Shown here: positions 1 through 7,846 of the stretch, in pieces
How the letters are laid out: each line of letters starts with the position of its first letter
Position numbering within the stretch: position 1 is the stretch's first letter
Assembly: GCA_964649825.1 (NCBI GenBank)
Contig: CAZYQW010000038.1
Coordinates: 62,001 to 126,000, forward strand
Length of the DNA: 64,000 nucleotides
Direction of reading: 5' to 3'
Source of the DNA: CAZYQW01 sp964649825
GTDB taxonomy: Bacteria > Planctomycetota > B15-G4 > JADJEK01
Position numbers and translations under genes: made by a program
Notes under the pieces: model-generated
The model's database searches: none
What the model saw: only the letters and a program-made list of their open reading frames with translations
What the model was told of the DNA's origin: nothing

Positions 1-190
1 GCAGGCGACCGCGGGGCGCCGCGCCGCTCGTGTCACGGGCGGTGCGGAACAGCAGCAGGACCAGCGCGCCGGCCAGGAGCATGATCACCACGTGGTTCGT
101 GAAGTTCCACGTGATGCCAAGGTCGACGCTGAAGAAAGTGTGCGGGTTGAGATGGCTGAAGAGACCCTGGAAGATCTCCTTCGGATCCAT
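1..190 (-). CDS. atpB: F0F1 ATP synthase subunit a, N-terminal part (cut by window edge)
   Basis: Only the first 63 residues lie in the window; the gene runs off the left edge. Subunit a forms the proton half-channels of the membrane F0 sector. The visible part begins MDPKEIFQGLFSHLNPHTFF and enters a first hydrophobic helix near residues 30-47, which fits the amino end of AtpB. The best support is position: it directly follows atpI-like and atpZ-like genes on the same strand, the usual order at the head of an atp operon. I chose the ATG at 190. An in-frame GTG at 220, with a GGTGA stretch upstream, would add ten residues and is a real alternative. Confidence 0.75.
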   Translation of the reverse strand, partial: MDPKEIFQGLFSHLNPHTFFSVDLGITWNFTNHVVIMLLAGALVLLLFRTARDTSGAAPRGRL

Positions 191-226
191 GCTCTCGCCG
201 GCCGGTTCGACTGCGCTCACCGATGC

Positions 227-628
227 TCACCCGGTCGATTCCGACCGGCCCTCGTTCTGGACGAACGCGAGGTTCGTCAGGATCTCCATGACCACGTACA
301 GAGCGCCGAAGCCCGCGAGAAACGCGAGGGTCGACGGCACTCTCATCACCATCGCCGCCAGCACGATCGCCGTGCCTCCGACGACTCGCACGATCGCGGC
401 CCGGGCGAAGTCGCCGAGGAACTCGACCATGCCGACTTGCGCTCGGAGCAGCCGCCGCGCGGCCCAAATCTGAACCAACGACCCGGCGCCCGCTCCGCAC
501 GCGGCGGAGAAGGCCACGCGGCATCCGCCCGCGTATCCGATCAGCGCCGCCGCGGCCATGCCGACCAACGCGACGCCGACCAGCCGTCGGATCGAGCCGC
601 GGGCTTCAACCCGGGGCACCGTCGCCAT
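227..628 (-). CDS. atpI: ATP synthase subunit I-like membrane protein
   Basis: This 133-residue protein starts MATVPRVEARGSIRRLVGVA and has four hydrophobic stretches at about residues 14-32, 36-52, 72-90 and 96-114. That matches the four-helix ATP synthase I family, which helps assemble the c-ring and lies just upstream of atpB. The start ATG at 628 gives the usual family length; the open frame continues upstream only as arginine- and serine-rich shadow sequence. It overlaps the end of the atpZ-like gene by 23 bases and stops 36 bases before the atpB ATG, so the three are almost certainly cotranscribed. Sequence conservation in this family is weak, so the call leans on topology and context. 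Confidence 0.7.
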   Translation of the reverse strand: MATVPRVEARGSIRRLVGVALVGMAAAALIGYAGGCRVAFSAACGAGAGSLVQIWAARRLLRAQVGMVEFLGDFARAAIVRVVGGTAIVLAAMVMRVPSTLAFLAGFGALYVVMEILTNLAFVQNEGRSESTG

Positions 629-932
629 CGTTCGACCTCGGCCCGGAGCCGCCGCCCACGCCTCGCACCAGCAGGAGCATCCCGGCGGCAAGCCCGACGA
701 ACAGCCCGACCAGAGTGAAGATCGGAAACGCGAAGCCCGCCTTTCGGTCCGCCCAGAATCCGCCTCCGGCAAAGAGCACCGACGTCCCGACGAATCGAAA
801 CCCGAGGTCCGCGGCACGCGCCGCGTCGGCGAACTTCGATCGTTGGCGACGATCCCGGTCGGACCGGGGTGGTGGCTCCTCCACGGATGACTCGTTCGTT
901 GCGGCCCTGCCGACGTCGATGCCCCGCAGCAC
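606..932 (-). CDS. atpZ: AtpZ/AtpI-type F0F1 ATPase accessory membrane protein
   Basis: The protein of about 108 residues has a charged amino end followed by two transmembrane segments separated by a short loop, with the sequence ADLGFRFVGTSVLFAGGGFWADRKAG and then a second helix rich in G, L and V. A polar, alpha-helical amino end and two glycine-rich helices are typical of AtpZ, which has been linked to Mg/Ca transport or c-ring assembly. It is the first gene of the atp cluster, as in many bacteria. There is no good ATG in frame. I chose the GTG at 932, preceded by an AGGGG stretch; a later GTG at 884 is possible, so the start is uncertain. Confidence 0.6.
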   Translation of the reverse strand: MLRGIDVGRAATNESSVEEPPPRSDRDRRQRSKFADAARAADLGFRFVGTSVLFAGGGFWADRKAGFAFPIFTLVGLFVGLAAGMLLLVRGVGGGSGPRSNDGDGAPG

Positions 933-1231
933 ACCCCTTTTTCTGCCGCTCCGGCACCAAAAGGGACGCGGATCATATTCAGTGGGGAAGATCCCTTCAA
1001 CCGACGAGTTCGAGCGAATCGATGCGGCACATTGTCGCGCTGAAACCCACTGTCTCATCGACGGATACGGCGCCCGAGGCCGCGCGGTCGGTTGGTCCTC
1101 CGCCCCGGGGGTCCGCGGATCGCCGCGCCGCCCACGAGCCGCCAACGAGAGGTTCACCGCTTTTCGGGTTAACGTGGGAACGAAACGGCCCTGGTTGCTT
1201 ATCAAGGTGCCGGTGGAACCCTGGAGGCCCG
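933..1231. other. Divergent intergenic region between atp operon and ECF sigma factor
   Basis: These 299 bases separate the minus-strand atp cluster from the plus-strand sigma factor gene and must hold both promoters. I see no convincing sigma-70 promoter for the atp side. On the plus side there is a GGAAC at 1177-1181, about 50 bases before the sigma factor start, which could be an ECF-type -35 element. Open frames crossing this region are shadows. Confidence 0.5.
1177..1203 (+). promoter_or_regulatory. Possible ECF-type autoregulatory promoter
   Basis: GGAAC at 1177-1181 resembles the -35 element (GGAAC) used by many ECF sigma factors. About 16 bases later comes CTTATC, a poor -10 match. 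ECF genes often transcribe their own operon, which makes the position attractive, but the downstream half is weak and the call is tentative. Confidence 0.22.
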
Positions 1232-1813
1232 ATGGTCGAGATCTCGGACGGCGTGGTGACACGCGCCCGGCGGGGTGACGTCGACGCCTTCCGGTCGATC
1301 CTCGAGGCGTTCGAGGCTCCGATCTACCAGACCGTCTACCGGCTCGTCGGGGGTCGTTTTCCGAACGAGGTCGAGGACATCACGCAGGACGTGTTCCTGA
1401 AGATCTTCCGATCGATCGATCGGTTCGATCCGGCCCGCGGCGTCAAGTTCTCGACGTGGATCTACACGTTCGTGAAGAACCAGTGCTTCGACGTCCTGAA
1501 GAAGCGGCGGCTCAGCACGGTCCTCTACGACACGGGGTCGACGGAGACGGACGGTCCACGGTTCGAGTTGGAAGCGGGAGACGCGCATCCCGCCGTCGAG
1601 GCTCTTCAGGGAGAGCTGAACGACCAAATCACCGAGGCGGTCTCACGGCTGCCGGACGACCAGCGGCTGGTCTTCATCCTGAGGGAGTACCAGCAGCTCG
1701 ACTATCGAGAGATCTCCGACGTGCTCGGATGCTCGGAAGGGACCGTCAAGTCCCGGCTGTACCGGGCCAAAGAGGCGCTGCGCCAGTCGCTGAAGAAATA
1801 CGTGCTGCAATGA
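1232..1813 (+). CDS. ECF-type RNA polymerase sigma factor
   Basis: The 193-residue protein has the two domains of an extracytoplasmic-function sigma factor. Region 2 runs over about residues 25-90, with the motif EDITQDVFLKIFRSIDRFD and then FSTWIYTFVKNQC. Region 4 lies near 135-190, with LPDDQRLVFILREYQQLDYREI and the helix-turn-helix CSEGTVKSRLYRAKEAL. It should direct core polymerase to a small regulon. The ATG at 1232 is preceded by GGAGG five bases away, so the start is secure. The next gene, 31 bases downstream, encodes a membrane anti-sigma factor with zinc-finger motifs, a standard sigma/anti-sigma pair. I cannot assign it to a numbered ECF group. Confidence 0.92.
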   Translation: MVEISDGVVTRARRGDVDAFRSILEAFEAPIYQTVYRLVGGRFPNEVEDITQDVFLKIFRSIDRFDPARGVKFSTWIYTFVKNQCFDVLKKRRLSTVLYDTGSTETDGPRFELEAGDAHPAVEALQGELNDQITEAVSRLPDDQRLVFILREYQQLDYREISDVLGCSEGTVKSRLYRAKEALRQSLKKYVLQ

Positions 1814-1844
1814 GCTGCCGGGGCGGCTCGAGAGACGGATACGG

Positions 1845-2738
1845 ATGATGGAGACACGACGGGACTGCGACCGATTCCGCGGGGAGCTTTCGGCTCACCT
1901 CGAGGGTGATCTCGCGCCCGAGATGAGCGAGTGGATGGCGTCGCACCACCAGCTCTGCTCGCGATGCCAGGACGAGTTTCGCGCCGCGATCGACACGCGT
2001 GCGTTGGTCGGATCCTGGGACGTGCCGTCGCCGCCCAGTGCCTTTCGCGCTCGCCTCCGCCGTGAGCTGACCCGCGCGTTCGGCCCCCACTCCATCACGT
2101 GCGTCGATTTCCGAGCCGAGGTCGATGGGTGGCGGGTTGGCGATCTCTCGCCGCAACGAGCCGCGGCCCTCGCGCACCATCGTGATCACTGCGCACCGTG
2201 CGCGCACGAGGTTCGCGTCGCGGACCGGGTCGCGGCCCTGCTCGAACGATGGGTCGCCCCGGCCGCGCCCGCCGGGTTGAAGCAGAGGATCCTCGACGAG
2301 TGGGTGCGCGACGAGCGACGAATCCGGCTCGCGCGAATCGACGCTGCAACGGGCGAGCCGGCCGTGCCGGCCGACCGCCCGCTTCCCCGCCTCGGGAAGA
2401 CCACGCGGTCTACGTTCCGGCGGAGCCGAGCCGTCGCGACGGCCGCGGCGGTGGTGATTCTCGCGACCCTCGGGCTTCGGGCGTGGGTCTCGTCGACCCC
2501 GACCGAGCCGCTCGACCGACCAGGTCCGGAGCTCACGGTGCAGGAGCTGCTCTCCCGCTACAACCGAGACGTTCGGGTCCAGGCCGTGGCCGCGGAACAG
2601 TTTCCGGGCGGCATCGGCCGCTTCGACGCCCAACCGGTCATGGCCGATCGGATGAAACGACGCACCGGGAACGTGTTCCACCAGTCGCTGCGGGCCGCCT
2701 TCGCCCGTGCCGCCGTCGACCACGGGGTCGCTCGATGA
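1845..2738 (+). CDS. Anti-sigma factor with two zinc-finger domains and one transmembrane helix
   Basis: The 297-residue protein probably holds the sigma factor encoded just upstream. It has two cysteine/histidine motifs of the anti-sigma H-x3-C-x2-C type: HHQLCSRC near residues 27-34, and a second, HHRDHCAPC, near 109-117. The presence of two zinc-binding domains suggests an internal duplication. A single hydrophobic helix near 203-222 would anchor it in the inner membrane, with a short periplasmic tail of about 75 residues. The start could be the ATG at 1845 or at 1848. The stop codon overlaps the ATG of the next gene (ATGA), so the three genes form an operon. The stimulus is unknown. Confidence 0.82.
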   Translation: MMETRRDCDRFRGELSAHLEGDLAPEMSEWMASHHQLCSRCQDEFRAAIDTRALVGSWDVPSPPSAFRARLRRELTRAFGPHSITCVDFRAEVDGWRVGDLSPQRAAALAHHRDHCAPCAHEVRVADRVAALLERWVAPAAPAGLKQRILDEWVRDERRIRLARIDAATGEPAVPADRPLPRLGKTTRSTFRRSRAVATAAAVVILATLGLRAWVSSTPTEPLDRPGPELTVQELLSRYNRDVRVQAVAAEQFPGGIGRFDAQPVMADRMKRRTGNVFHQSLRAAFARAAVDHGVAR

Positions 2739-4162
2739 TCGACTTCGTCGCGCGCTCTCTCACGTTCTCGGTCGTCCTCGCCGCGGCCGTGACCGCCGAG
2801 GCCCGTCAGTCGGGGGTGTCGTCCGACGACTATTCGCGCGCGGAAGCGGTGCTGACCAGCTTCGACCGGGCGTGGGGAGCGTCGGACCTCGACGGGATCA
2901 TGGCACCGATCTCTCCGCAGTTCGGCTGCGAGCTGTACGGCGAGGTCGACGCGGGGATGCTGCGCAACACGTTTGCGACGCTGTTCGACATGCTGCCGCG
3001 CTCGCAATGCCGTACTCAAGTCCTGGGCGTCGCCGATGACGGGCGCCACATCCAGGCGTACGTCTGCCGCAAGTTCACGTCCGACGACTCGCTCGTCGAG
3101 GAGCTGTGCCACCTCGTCTATCTGAAGAAGGAGTCGGGCAAGCTGCGCATCATCGGGCTGGAGGAGTTCGATCACGAGGGATACGAGTGCGTCCAGAGCG
3201 GAAGGTACTCGAATCCTCGACTTGCGCTTTCCTTCCACGTCCCCGCGGGGACCTTCTTCGTGCCACGGCCGAAGAACGGCTACTTCCTCGAGCGCGTGCT
3301 CCTGCGCGGCCACGGCCTCGAATCATCGATCGAGATCATGCTCCTTCCGACGAACGATCCCATCGACCTCGACGCGGCCCTCACCCGCGACCTCGGCCAG
3401 TGGTTGAGCGAGAACGCGCCCGCCAAGCTGCAGCGACGCGAGCCCTCTTCGGTCGCCCACCATCCGGCCGTCCGCGCCGACGCGCGGTATTCGGGCATGC
3501 AGTGCGCTCTCTCGGGGCGGGACCAGAAGATGGTCCAGATGGAGCTGACGCGGATCTACGCGCAACTGGATGCTTCCGTCCTGCTCGCCATCGACCTGAA
3601 CGCTCCCCGGTCGCTCCACGCGGAAGCCGCGGCGATGCTCGCCAGCGTCCTGGAATCGATCGAGGTCTCACCTCCCGAGGGGCATACGTACGGAGAATGG
3701 CTCGCCGGCCAGTTCGGCTGGGGGCCGATCACGAGCGGGAAGTTCGAGAGCGACGTGTCCGGCTTCTCGGTCCACGCGCCTCCCGGCTTCGCGCTGGAGC
3801 GGACCCACTCGCCCGCCCTTTTCACGCTGCGCGCGCGTTCGCCCTCCGGGAACTCCGTGATCCTGATCGACGCGGTCGAACGGATCGACCCCGAGACCAG
3901 CTTGGACGAGCTGATCGCGGTCGATGAAGCCGCGATTCCGGCCAAGCGGGAGAGAGAACGCCACTGCACCGTTGGTGGCCAGTCGGCGATCCAGGTCGAT
4001 CGCCGCATCGAAGCGCCGCCCTCTCGGTTCGAGAGCGTGGTCTACGTCGGCTACGGCAACTACGTCTTCACGATCCGCACGAGCGGGAGCGCCGACGCGA
4101 TCGACGCCGCGCGCGCCGATCTCGAACGCCTCCTCCGCAACGTCTCGCTCCGCCACGAGTGA
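2735..4162 (+). CDS. Secreted protein with duplicated beta-rich domain, third gene of the sigma operon
   Basis: I do not recognise this 475-residue protein by name. It begins with a signal peptide (MIDFVARSLTFSVVLAAAVTA) with a cut near residue 24. Residues 30-150 look like an NTF2/SnoaL-like fold, with a helical start (SRAEAVLTSFDRAWGASDLD) then strands. Residues 155-315 and 330-470 appear to be two copies of one domain: each opens with a phrase like LSFHVPAGTFF or FSVHAPPGFAL and closes with a strand pair and an acidic helix. The ATG overlaps the anti-sigma stop. The protein may act in the periplasm, sensing or responding to the signal controlling the sigma factor; this is inferred only from the operon. 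It ends 11 bases from a convergent lipoprotein gene. Confidence 0.7.
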   Translation: MIDFVARSLTFSVVLAAAVTAEARQSGVSSDDYSRAEAVLTSFDRAWGASDLDGIMAPISPQFGCELYGEVDAGMLRNTFATLFDMLPRSQCRTQVLGVADDGRHIQAYVCRKFTSDDSLVEELCHLVYLKKESGKLRIIGLEEFDHEGYECVQSGRYSNPRLALSFHVPAGTFFVPRPKNGYFLERVLLRGHGLESSIEIMLLPTNDPIDLDAALTRDLGQWLSENAPAKLQRREPSSVAHHPAVRADARYSGMQCALSGRDQKMVQMELTRIYAQLDASVLLAIDLNAPRSLHAEAAAMLASVLESIEVSPPEGHTYGEWLAGQFGWGPITSGKFESDVSGFSVHAPPGFALERTHSPALFTLRARSPSGNSVILIDAVERIDPETSLDELIAVDEAAIPAKRERERHCTVGGQSAIQVDRRIEAPPSRFESVVYVGYGNYVFTIRTSGSADAIDAARADLERLLRNVSLRHE

Positions 4163-4173
4163 CCCCGGACGGT

Positions 4174-4656
4174 TCACCCCCCGCCGCTCGACGGGGCGGG
4201 ACTCGGCTCGGCCGGCGGCGGCGCGAGGGCTCGAATGAGGTTCGACAGCCGTTCCACCTCGGCCGAGAGGAGCTCGACGCGAGCCTGGAGCGACGCGGGG
4301 TCGCCGACGTCGATCGGATCCCTGAGCGCGGTGATCAACACGCGTTGCGCGTCGACGTCGTCGGCCAACCCGTAGAGAGTGTCGAGGTCATCTTCCGCGG
4401 CCAGGATCTCGGTTTCGAGCTGCTCGGCTTCCGTCGCGAGCGCCTCCTCGTAGGCTTGGAGCTGCGCCACCTCCGACTGGAGGCGCTTGACGTGGGTTCG
4501 TTCGCGCGCCAGCTCCTGCTCCAGCGAGCGTTTGTGGCTGAACGTGTTCTCGAGGTCGCTGACGAGGTACTGCTGGTCGAGAAAGCGGTACTGGTGCTCC
4601 CGCTCCAGTTGACACCCCGCGAGAACGAGGAGGAGGACGGTGGTGACACGCGGCAT
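4174..4656 (-). CDS. Small coiled-coil lipoprotein
   Basis: This 160-residue protein starts MPRVTTVLLLVLAGC, a lipoprotein signal with a lipobox ending at Cys15. Most of the mature part, about residues 25-145, is charged and heptad-like (leucine, glutamate and arginine rich), so it should form a long coiled coil; the tail is proline- and glycine-rich. It would sit on a membrane face as a rod-like spacer or scaffold. No enzymatic motif is visible. It is transcribed divergently from ndk and converges with the sigma operon, so it appears to be a single-gene unit. Confidence 0.7.
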   Translation of the reverse strand: MPRVTTVLLLVLAGCQLEREHQYRFLDQQYLVSDLENTFSHKRSLEQELARERTHVKRLQSEVAQLQAYEEALATEAEQLETEILAAEDDLDTLYGLADDVDAQRVLITALRDPIDVGDPASLQARVELLSAEVERLSNLIRALAPPPAEPSPAPSSGGG

Positions 4657-4728
4657 GGATCGCCTCCGAGGTTCACGGGCATCCTCTTTTCGCCGCGCGG
4701 GGGCGGCGGACGCGAGCGTACGACCCGC

Positions 4729-4734
4729 TATAAT
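4729..4734 (+). promoter_or_regulatory. Consensus -10 box upstream of ndk
   Basis: A perfect TATAAT lies 37 bases before the ndk GTG start. No good -35 hexamer is seen 16-18 bases upstream; the region is GGCGGAC-like. The -10 position and orientation fit an ndk promoter. Confidence 0.5.
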
Positions 4735-4771
4735 GCCGGGTTTTTACCGGGTTCTGAAGGAGCATCGCAAA

Positions 4772-5236
4772 GTGGAGCGAACACTCATCATCCTCAAGCC
4801 GGACGCCATCCAGCGGCAGCTCGTCGGCCCGATCCTCGGCCGTTTCGAGAGCAAGGGGCTGAAGATCGTCGGCGCCAAGTTCCAGCAGATCCCGCGGGCG
4901 ACCCTGGAGCAGCACTACGCGGACCACAAGGCGAAGCCGTTCTACGAGGGCCTGGTGTCGTTCATGTCGAAGAGCCCGGTCCTCATCCTCGCGCTCGAGG
5001 GGAAGGGCGCGATCGCGATTTGCCGCAAGATGATGGGCGCCACCTTCGGTTCCAAGGCGGAGCCCGGGACGATCCGCGGCGACTTCGGGATTTCCGACTC
5101 GTTCAATCTGATCCACGGGTCGGACTCGCCCGAGGCGGCCGCGAAAGAGCTGAAGCTCTTCTTCCGCGCCGAGGAACTGGTGAGCTACGACCTCATCTCG
5201 GCGCCGTGGACCTACGACACGGACGAGCTCGGCTAG
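4772..5236 (+). CDS. ndk: Nucleoside diphosphate kinase
   Basis: The enzyme moves the terminal phosphate of NTPs to NDPs through a phosphohistidine. The 154-residue protein starts VERTLIILKPDAIQRQ, the family's opening motif, and carries the active-site histidine in NLIHGSDS near residue 116. Length and the ending WTYDTDELG suit a bacterial Ndk with a slightly extended tail. I chose the GTG at 4772 because the family aligns from there; AAGGAG lies about ten bases upstream and a consensus -10 box lies at 4729-4734. The gene stands alone, and an RqcH-like gene follows 33 bases later. Confidence 0.95.
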   Translation: MERTLIILKPDAIQRQLVGPILGRFESKGLKIVGAKFQQIPRATLEQHYADHKAKPFYEGLVSFMSKSPVLILALEGKGAIAICRKMMGATFGSKAEPGTIRGDFGISDSFNLIHGSDSPEAAAKELKLFFRAEELVSYDLISAPWTYDTDELG

Positions 5237-5269
5237 GCCCGTCGCGGTCGACCGACTCGCGGACACGAC

Positions 5270-6790
5270 GTGCACATCGACGCGGCGGAGCTGCAAGCGC
5301 TCGTGTCCGAGGCCGCCGGCGCAATCGTCGGCCTCGAGATCCGGGCATTGGTGGACGCGCCCGGGGGCGGCATCCTGTTCCTGCTCGCCGCGCCGAACGT
5401 CGACGAGATCGGCGCCCGATTCCTCATCGTGCCTCAGGCCTCCCGGGCGCGGGCGCACCTCGTCCCGGCCCGACCACGGCCAAAGCCGGCGCCGCCGGAA
5501 TCGGCGTTCTGCCGCGACGCGCGTCCGCTTCTGCGCCTCGCCCGCGTGGTCGGACTCCACGTTCCGCCCGGTGAGCGGATGGTCGAGATCGAGCTGGAGC
5601 GACCCGACGGCGCCGGACGGGCCAGGGTCGTGGCCGAGCTGTTTGGTTCGTCGCCGAACCTCGTGATGGTCGACGAACGGGACAGCATCGAGGTCTGCCT
5701 TCGGGCTCGGTCCGGGCGTCGGCCGGTGAGCCGCGGCGCACCGTACCTTCCTCCTCCGCCACGTGATGCTCCGGACGAGACCGCGACCGCGGCTCCGGCT
5801 CCCTTCCCCGATCCGCCGCCGGGACGGTTCGGGGAGCTTCACCCGCTCGCCGCGGCGGTCGACGCGGTCTACTTCGATCGCGACCTGGAGTCGGCCCGCG
5901 CCGCGCTCCGTCTCGAGCTGACGCGGGCGCTCGACGGCACGATCGGTCGGCTCGAAGGTCGCATCCGCAAGCTCGACGCCGAGGTGGCAACGGCCGCGGG
6001 GTTCGAGCGCGAGCGCCAGCTCGGCGACCTGCTCAGCGCCAGCTTCGGCCGGCTCGCACGGGGCCTCACGACGGTCGCCGTCGAGGACGTCTACCGCGGC
6101 GGAACGGTCGACGTCCCGCTCGATCCCAAGCTCGCGCCGCGGCAGAACATCGAGGCGTACTACAAGCGCGCGAGGAAACTCGAACGCGGAGGAGCCCTCG
6201 CTGCGGAACGCCTCGCGACATCGAGAACCGAGCTCGAGCGCGTCCGGGAGCTCCGCGAAGAGATCGCCGCCGCCGCGATGCCGACCGAGGAACAACAGGA
6301 ACGAGCCCGGCGGTGGATCGCGCGATCCGGACGCCAGGAATCCGCCCGTTCGGTCCGCGCGCCCCGCGATCGAGGCGCGGAACCGGGGATCCGTCGCTAC
6401 CAACTGCGTTCCGGACTCGACGTGCTGGTCGGCAAGAGCTCTCGCGACAACGACCGCCTGACCGTGCGCGTGGCGCGGGGAAACGACCTCTGGCTGCATC
6501 TCCACGGCGAGCCGAGCTCGCACGTCGTGATCCGCCTGCCGCGCGGCCGAACCGCGTCGCTCGAGGACATCGAGGAGGCGGCCGCGCTCGCCGTCCACTT
6601 CTCGAAGCGCCGCGGCGCGGAACGGGCCGAGGTGATGTACACCCCGAAGAAGTACGTGAGAAAGGGAAAGGGCCTCGCGCCCGGCGCGGTCCTGGTCGAC
6701 CGTTTCAAGACGATCCTCGCCACCGCCACCGAAGAGCGTGCCCGCGCCGTGTTCGAGCGTTCTCGTGCGGAAGACGAGCCGTTACCATGA
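5270..6790 (+). CDS. NFACT-family (RqcH/FbpA-like) protein
   Basis: The 506-residue protein has the NFACT layout. An NFACT-N domain covers about residues 1-200, with a VAELFGSSPNLVMVD motif. A helical, coiled-coil middle spans 215-370. A carboxy NFACT-R domain lies at about 385-490, with the hallmark NDLWLHLHGEPSSHVVIR and TPKKYVRKGKG. Family members bind obstructed large ribosomal subunits and add alanine tails to stalled peptides for degradation. The start is the GTG at 5270, which places HIDAAELQALV at the usual position. One oddity: the conserved Asp-Arg pair needed for tailing in known RqcH proteins aligns with Glu102-Arg103 (GERMVEIEL). The protein may bind ribosomes without being a typical tailing factor. 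It is on the short side for the family. Confidence 0.82.
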   Translation: MHIDAAELQALVSEAAGAIVGLEIRALVDAPGGGILFLLAAPNVDEIGARFLIVPQASRARAHLVPARPRPKPAPPESAFCRDARPLLRLARVVGLHVPPGERMVEIELERPDGAGRARVVAELFGSSPNLVMVDERDSIEVCLRARSGRRPVSRGAPYLPPPPRDAPDETATAAPAPFPDPPPGRFGELHPLAAAVDAVYFDRDLESARAALRLELTRALDGTIGRLEGRIRKLDAEVATAAGFERERQLGDLLSASFGRLARGLTTVAVEDVYRGGTVDVPLDPKLAPRQNIEAYYKRARKLERGGALAAERLATSRTELERVRELREEIAAAAMPTEEQQERARRWIARSGRQESARSVRAPRDRGAEPGIRRYQLRSGLDVLVGKSSRDNDRLTVRVARGNDLWLHLHGEPSSHVVIRLPRGRTASLEDIEEAAALAVHFSKRRGAERAEVMYTPKKYVRKGKGLAPGAVLVDRFKTILATATEERARAVFERSRAEDEPLP

Positions 6791-6850
6791 CGTCGCGACG
6801 ACCCTATCACGACGCCGATCCTCTCTTCGATCGCGCCGACGGATGACCTG

Positions 6851-7846
6851 ATGAACCCGATCCAAATGACCGCCGCCTCGGCCCTCGTTCTCCTCATCGG
6901 CTGCAGCAGCCTCTCGCCCGAGGACGAGATCCGGCTCAACACGTTCAAGTACAACAGCAAGAAGTTCTACGAGGACGGCCAGTTCCAGCGGGCCGAGAAC
7001 GCCTGCCGGCGCGGCCTCGACCTCGACCCGGACGACCTCTCTCTCCGTCAGGTTCTCGCGTTCTCGCTGCTGCGACAGGGGAGCGCGCCGCAGGTGGCAG
7101 AATCCGTGGTCCAGTTCGAGGAGTGCCTCGATCTCGAGAACGACGACTACCGCAGCTACCTCGGGCTCGGCGAGGCGCAGTTCCAACTCGGGCTGCTGTG
7201 GTCGAACCGCATCGCCGCGCTCCGCGTCGACGAGAAGATGACGCCGGACGAACGGGAGGATGAGATCGCCCGCGCAGAGTCCGGCCGGGACGGCGCGTAC
7301 GCGGGATCAGAGGCGGCGTTGAAGACGGTGCTCGAGTCGACGCGCGGCCGCGACAACGTCGTCGCACAGTCCACGCTCGCGCGTCTCTACGCCATCCTCG
7401 AGCGATTCCAGGAGTCGGCCGACGTGCTCCGCACGATGAACGCCACCCTTGCCCGCAGCCGCGAGCTCCGCACGGAACAGATCGACCCCGAGACGATCCC
7501 CGAGGACCGTCGCGCCCTGTTCGCGCGCATGCTGACCCAGCTCCGAGACCAGGAGGTCGAGGGGCTCGGACTGCTGGCCGCGGTGGCCGCGAAGATGAAG
7601 CACTGGGACGAAGTCATCTCGGTCTATGCGCGCGTAGAGCTCCTGGACGCGATGCAGCCGGCCGACTACTACAACCGCGCCCGCGCGTTCGAGGGGCTCC
7701 GCTCGCGCGATGCCGCGGTCCTCAACTACGAGACGTTCGTGCGCAAGGCGGCCGGGCAGGGCGCGGCATTCTCCGAGGCGGTCGGCGAGGCGATGCGCCG
7801 CGCCGCGCAACTCCGCGACGGCGGAGAGTTCCTCGTCGACCCGTGA
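6851..7846 (+). CDS. TPR-type lipoprotein
   Basis: The 331-residue protein starts with a lipoprotein signal (MNPIQMTAASALVLLIGCSS, lipidated Cys18). The mature part is helical with at least four TPR-like pairs, for example KKFYEDGQFQRAENACRRGL at about 38-57 and a later DYYNRARAFEGL. It would be a membrane-attached scaffold in the periplasm or outer membrane; no client is apparent. Its stop overlaps the GTG start of rnpA (GTGA), so it is probably translated with the RNase P protein gene, an unusual pairing. The 60 bases upstream hold no gene. Confidence 0.72.
   Translation: MNPIQMTAASALVLLIGCSSLSPEDEIRLNTFKYNSKKFYEDGQFQRAENACRRGLDLDPDDLSLRQVLAFSLLRQGSAPQVAESVVQFEECLDLENDDYRSYLGLGEAQFQLGLLWSNRIAALRVDEKMTPDEREDEIARAESGRDGAYAGSEAALKTVLESTRGRDNVVAQSTLARLYAILERFQESADVLRTMNATLARSRELRTEQIDPETIPEDRRALFARMLTQLRDQEVEGLGLLAAVAAKMKHWDEVISVYARVELLDAMQPADYYNRARAFEGLRSRDAAVLNYETFVRKAAGQGAAFSEAVGEAMRRAAQLRDGGEFLVDP

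Noticed and set aside
4673..6598. Long minus-strand open frame (641 codons) opposite ndk and the RqcH-like gene
   Set aside because: It is arginine-, aspartate- and glycine-rich antisense sequence of two recognisable genes, typical of high-GC shadows. No domain is visible.
6787..6846. Short 19-codon frame between the RqcH-like gene and the TPR lipoprotein gene
   Set aside because: No ribosome site, no hydrophobic or known motif; it is simply the readable gap.
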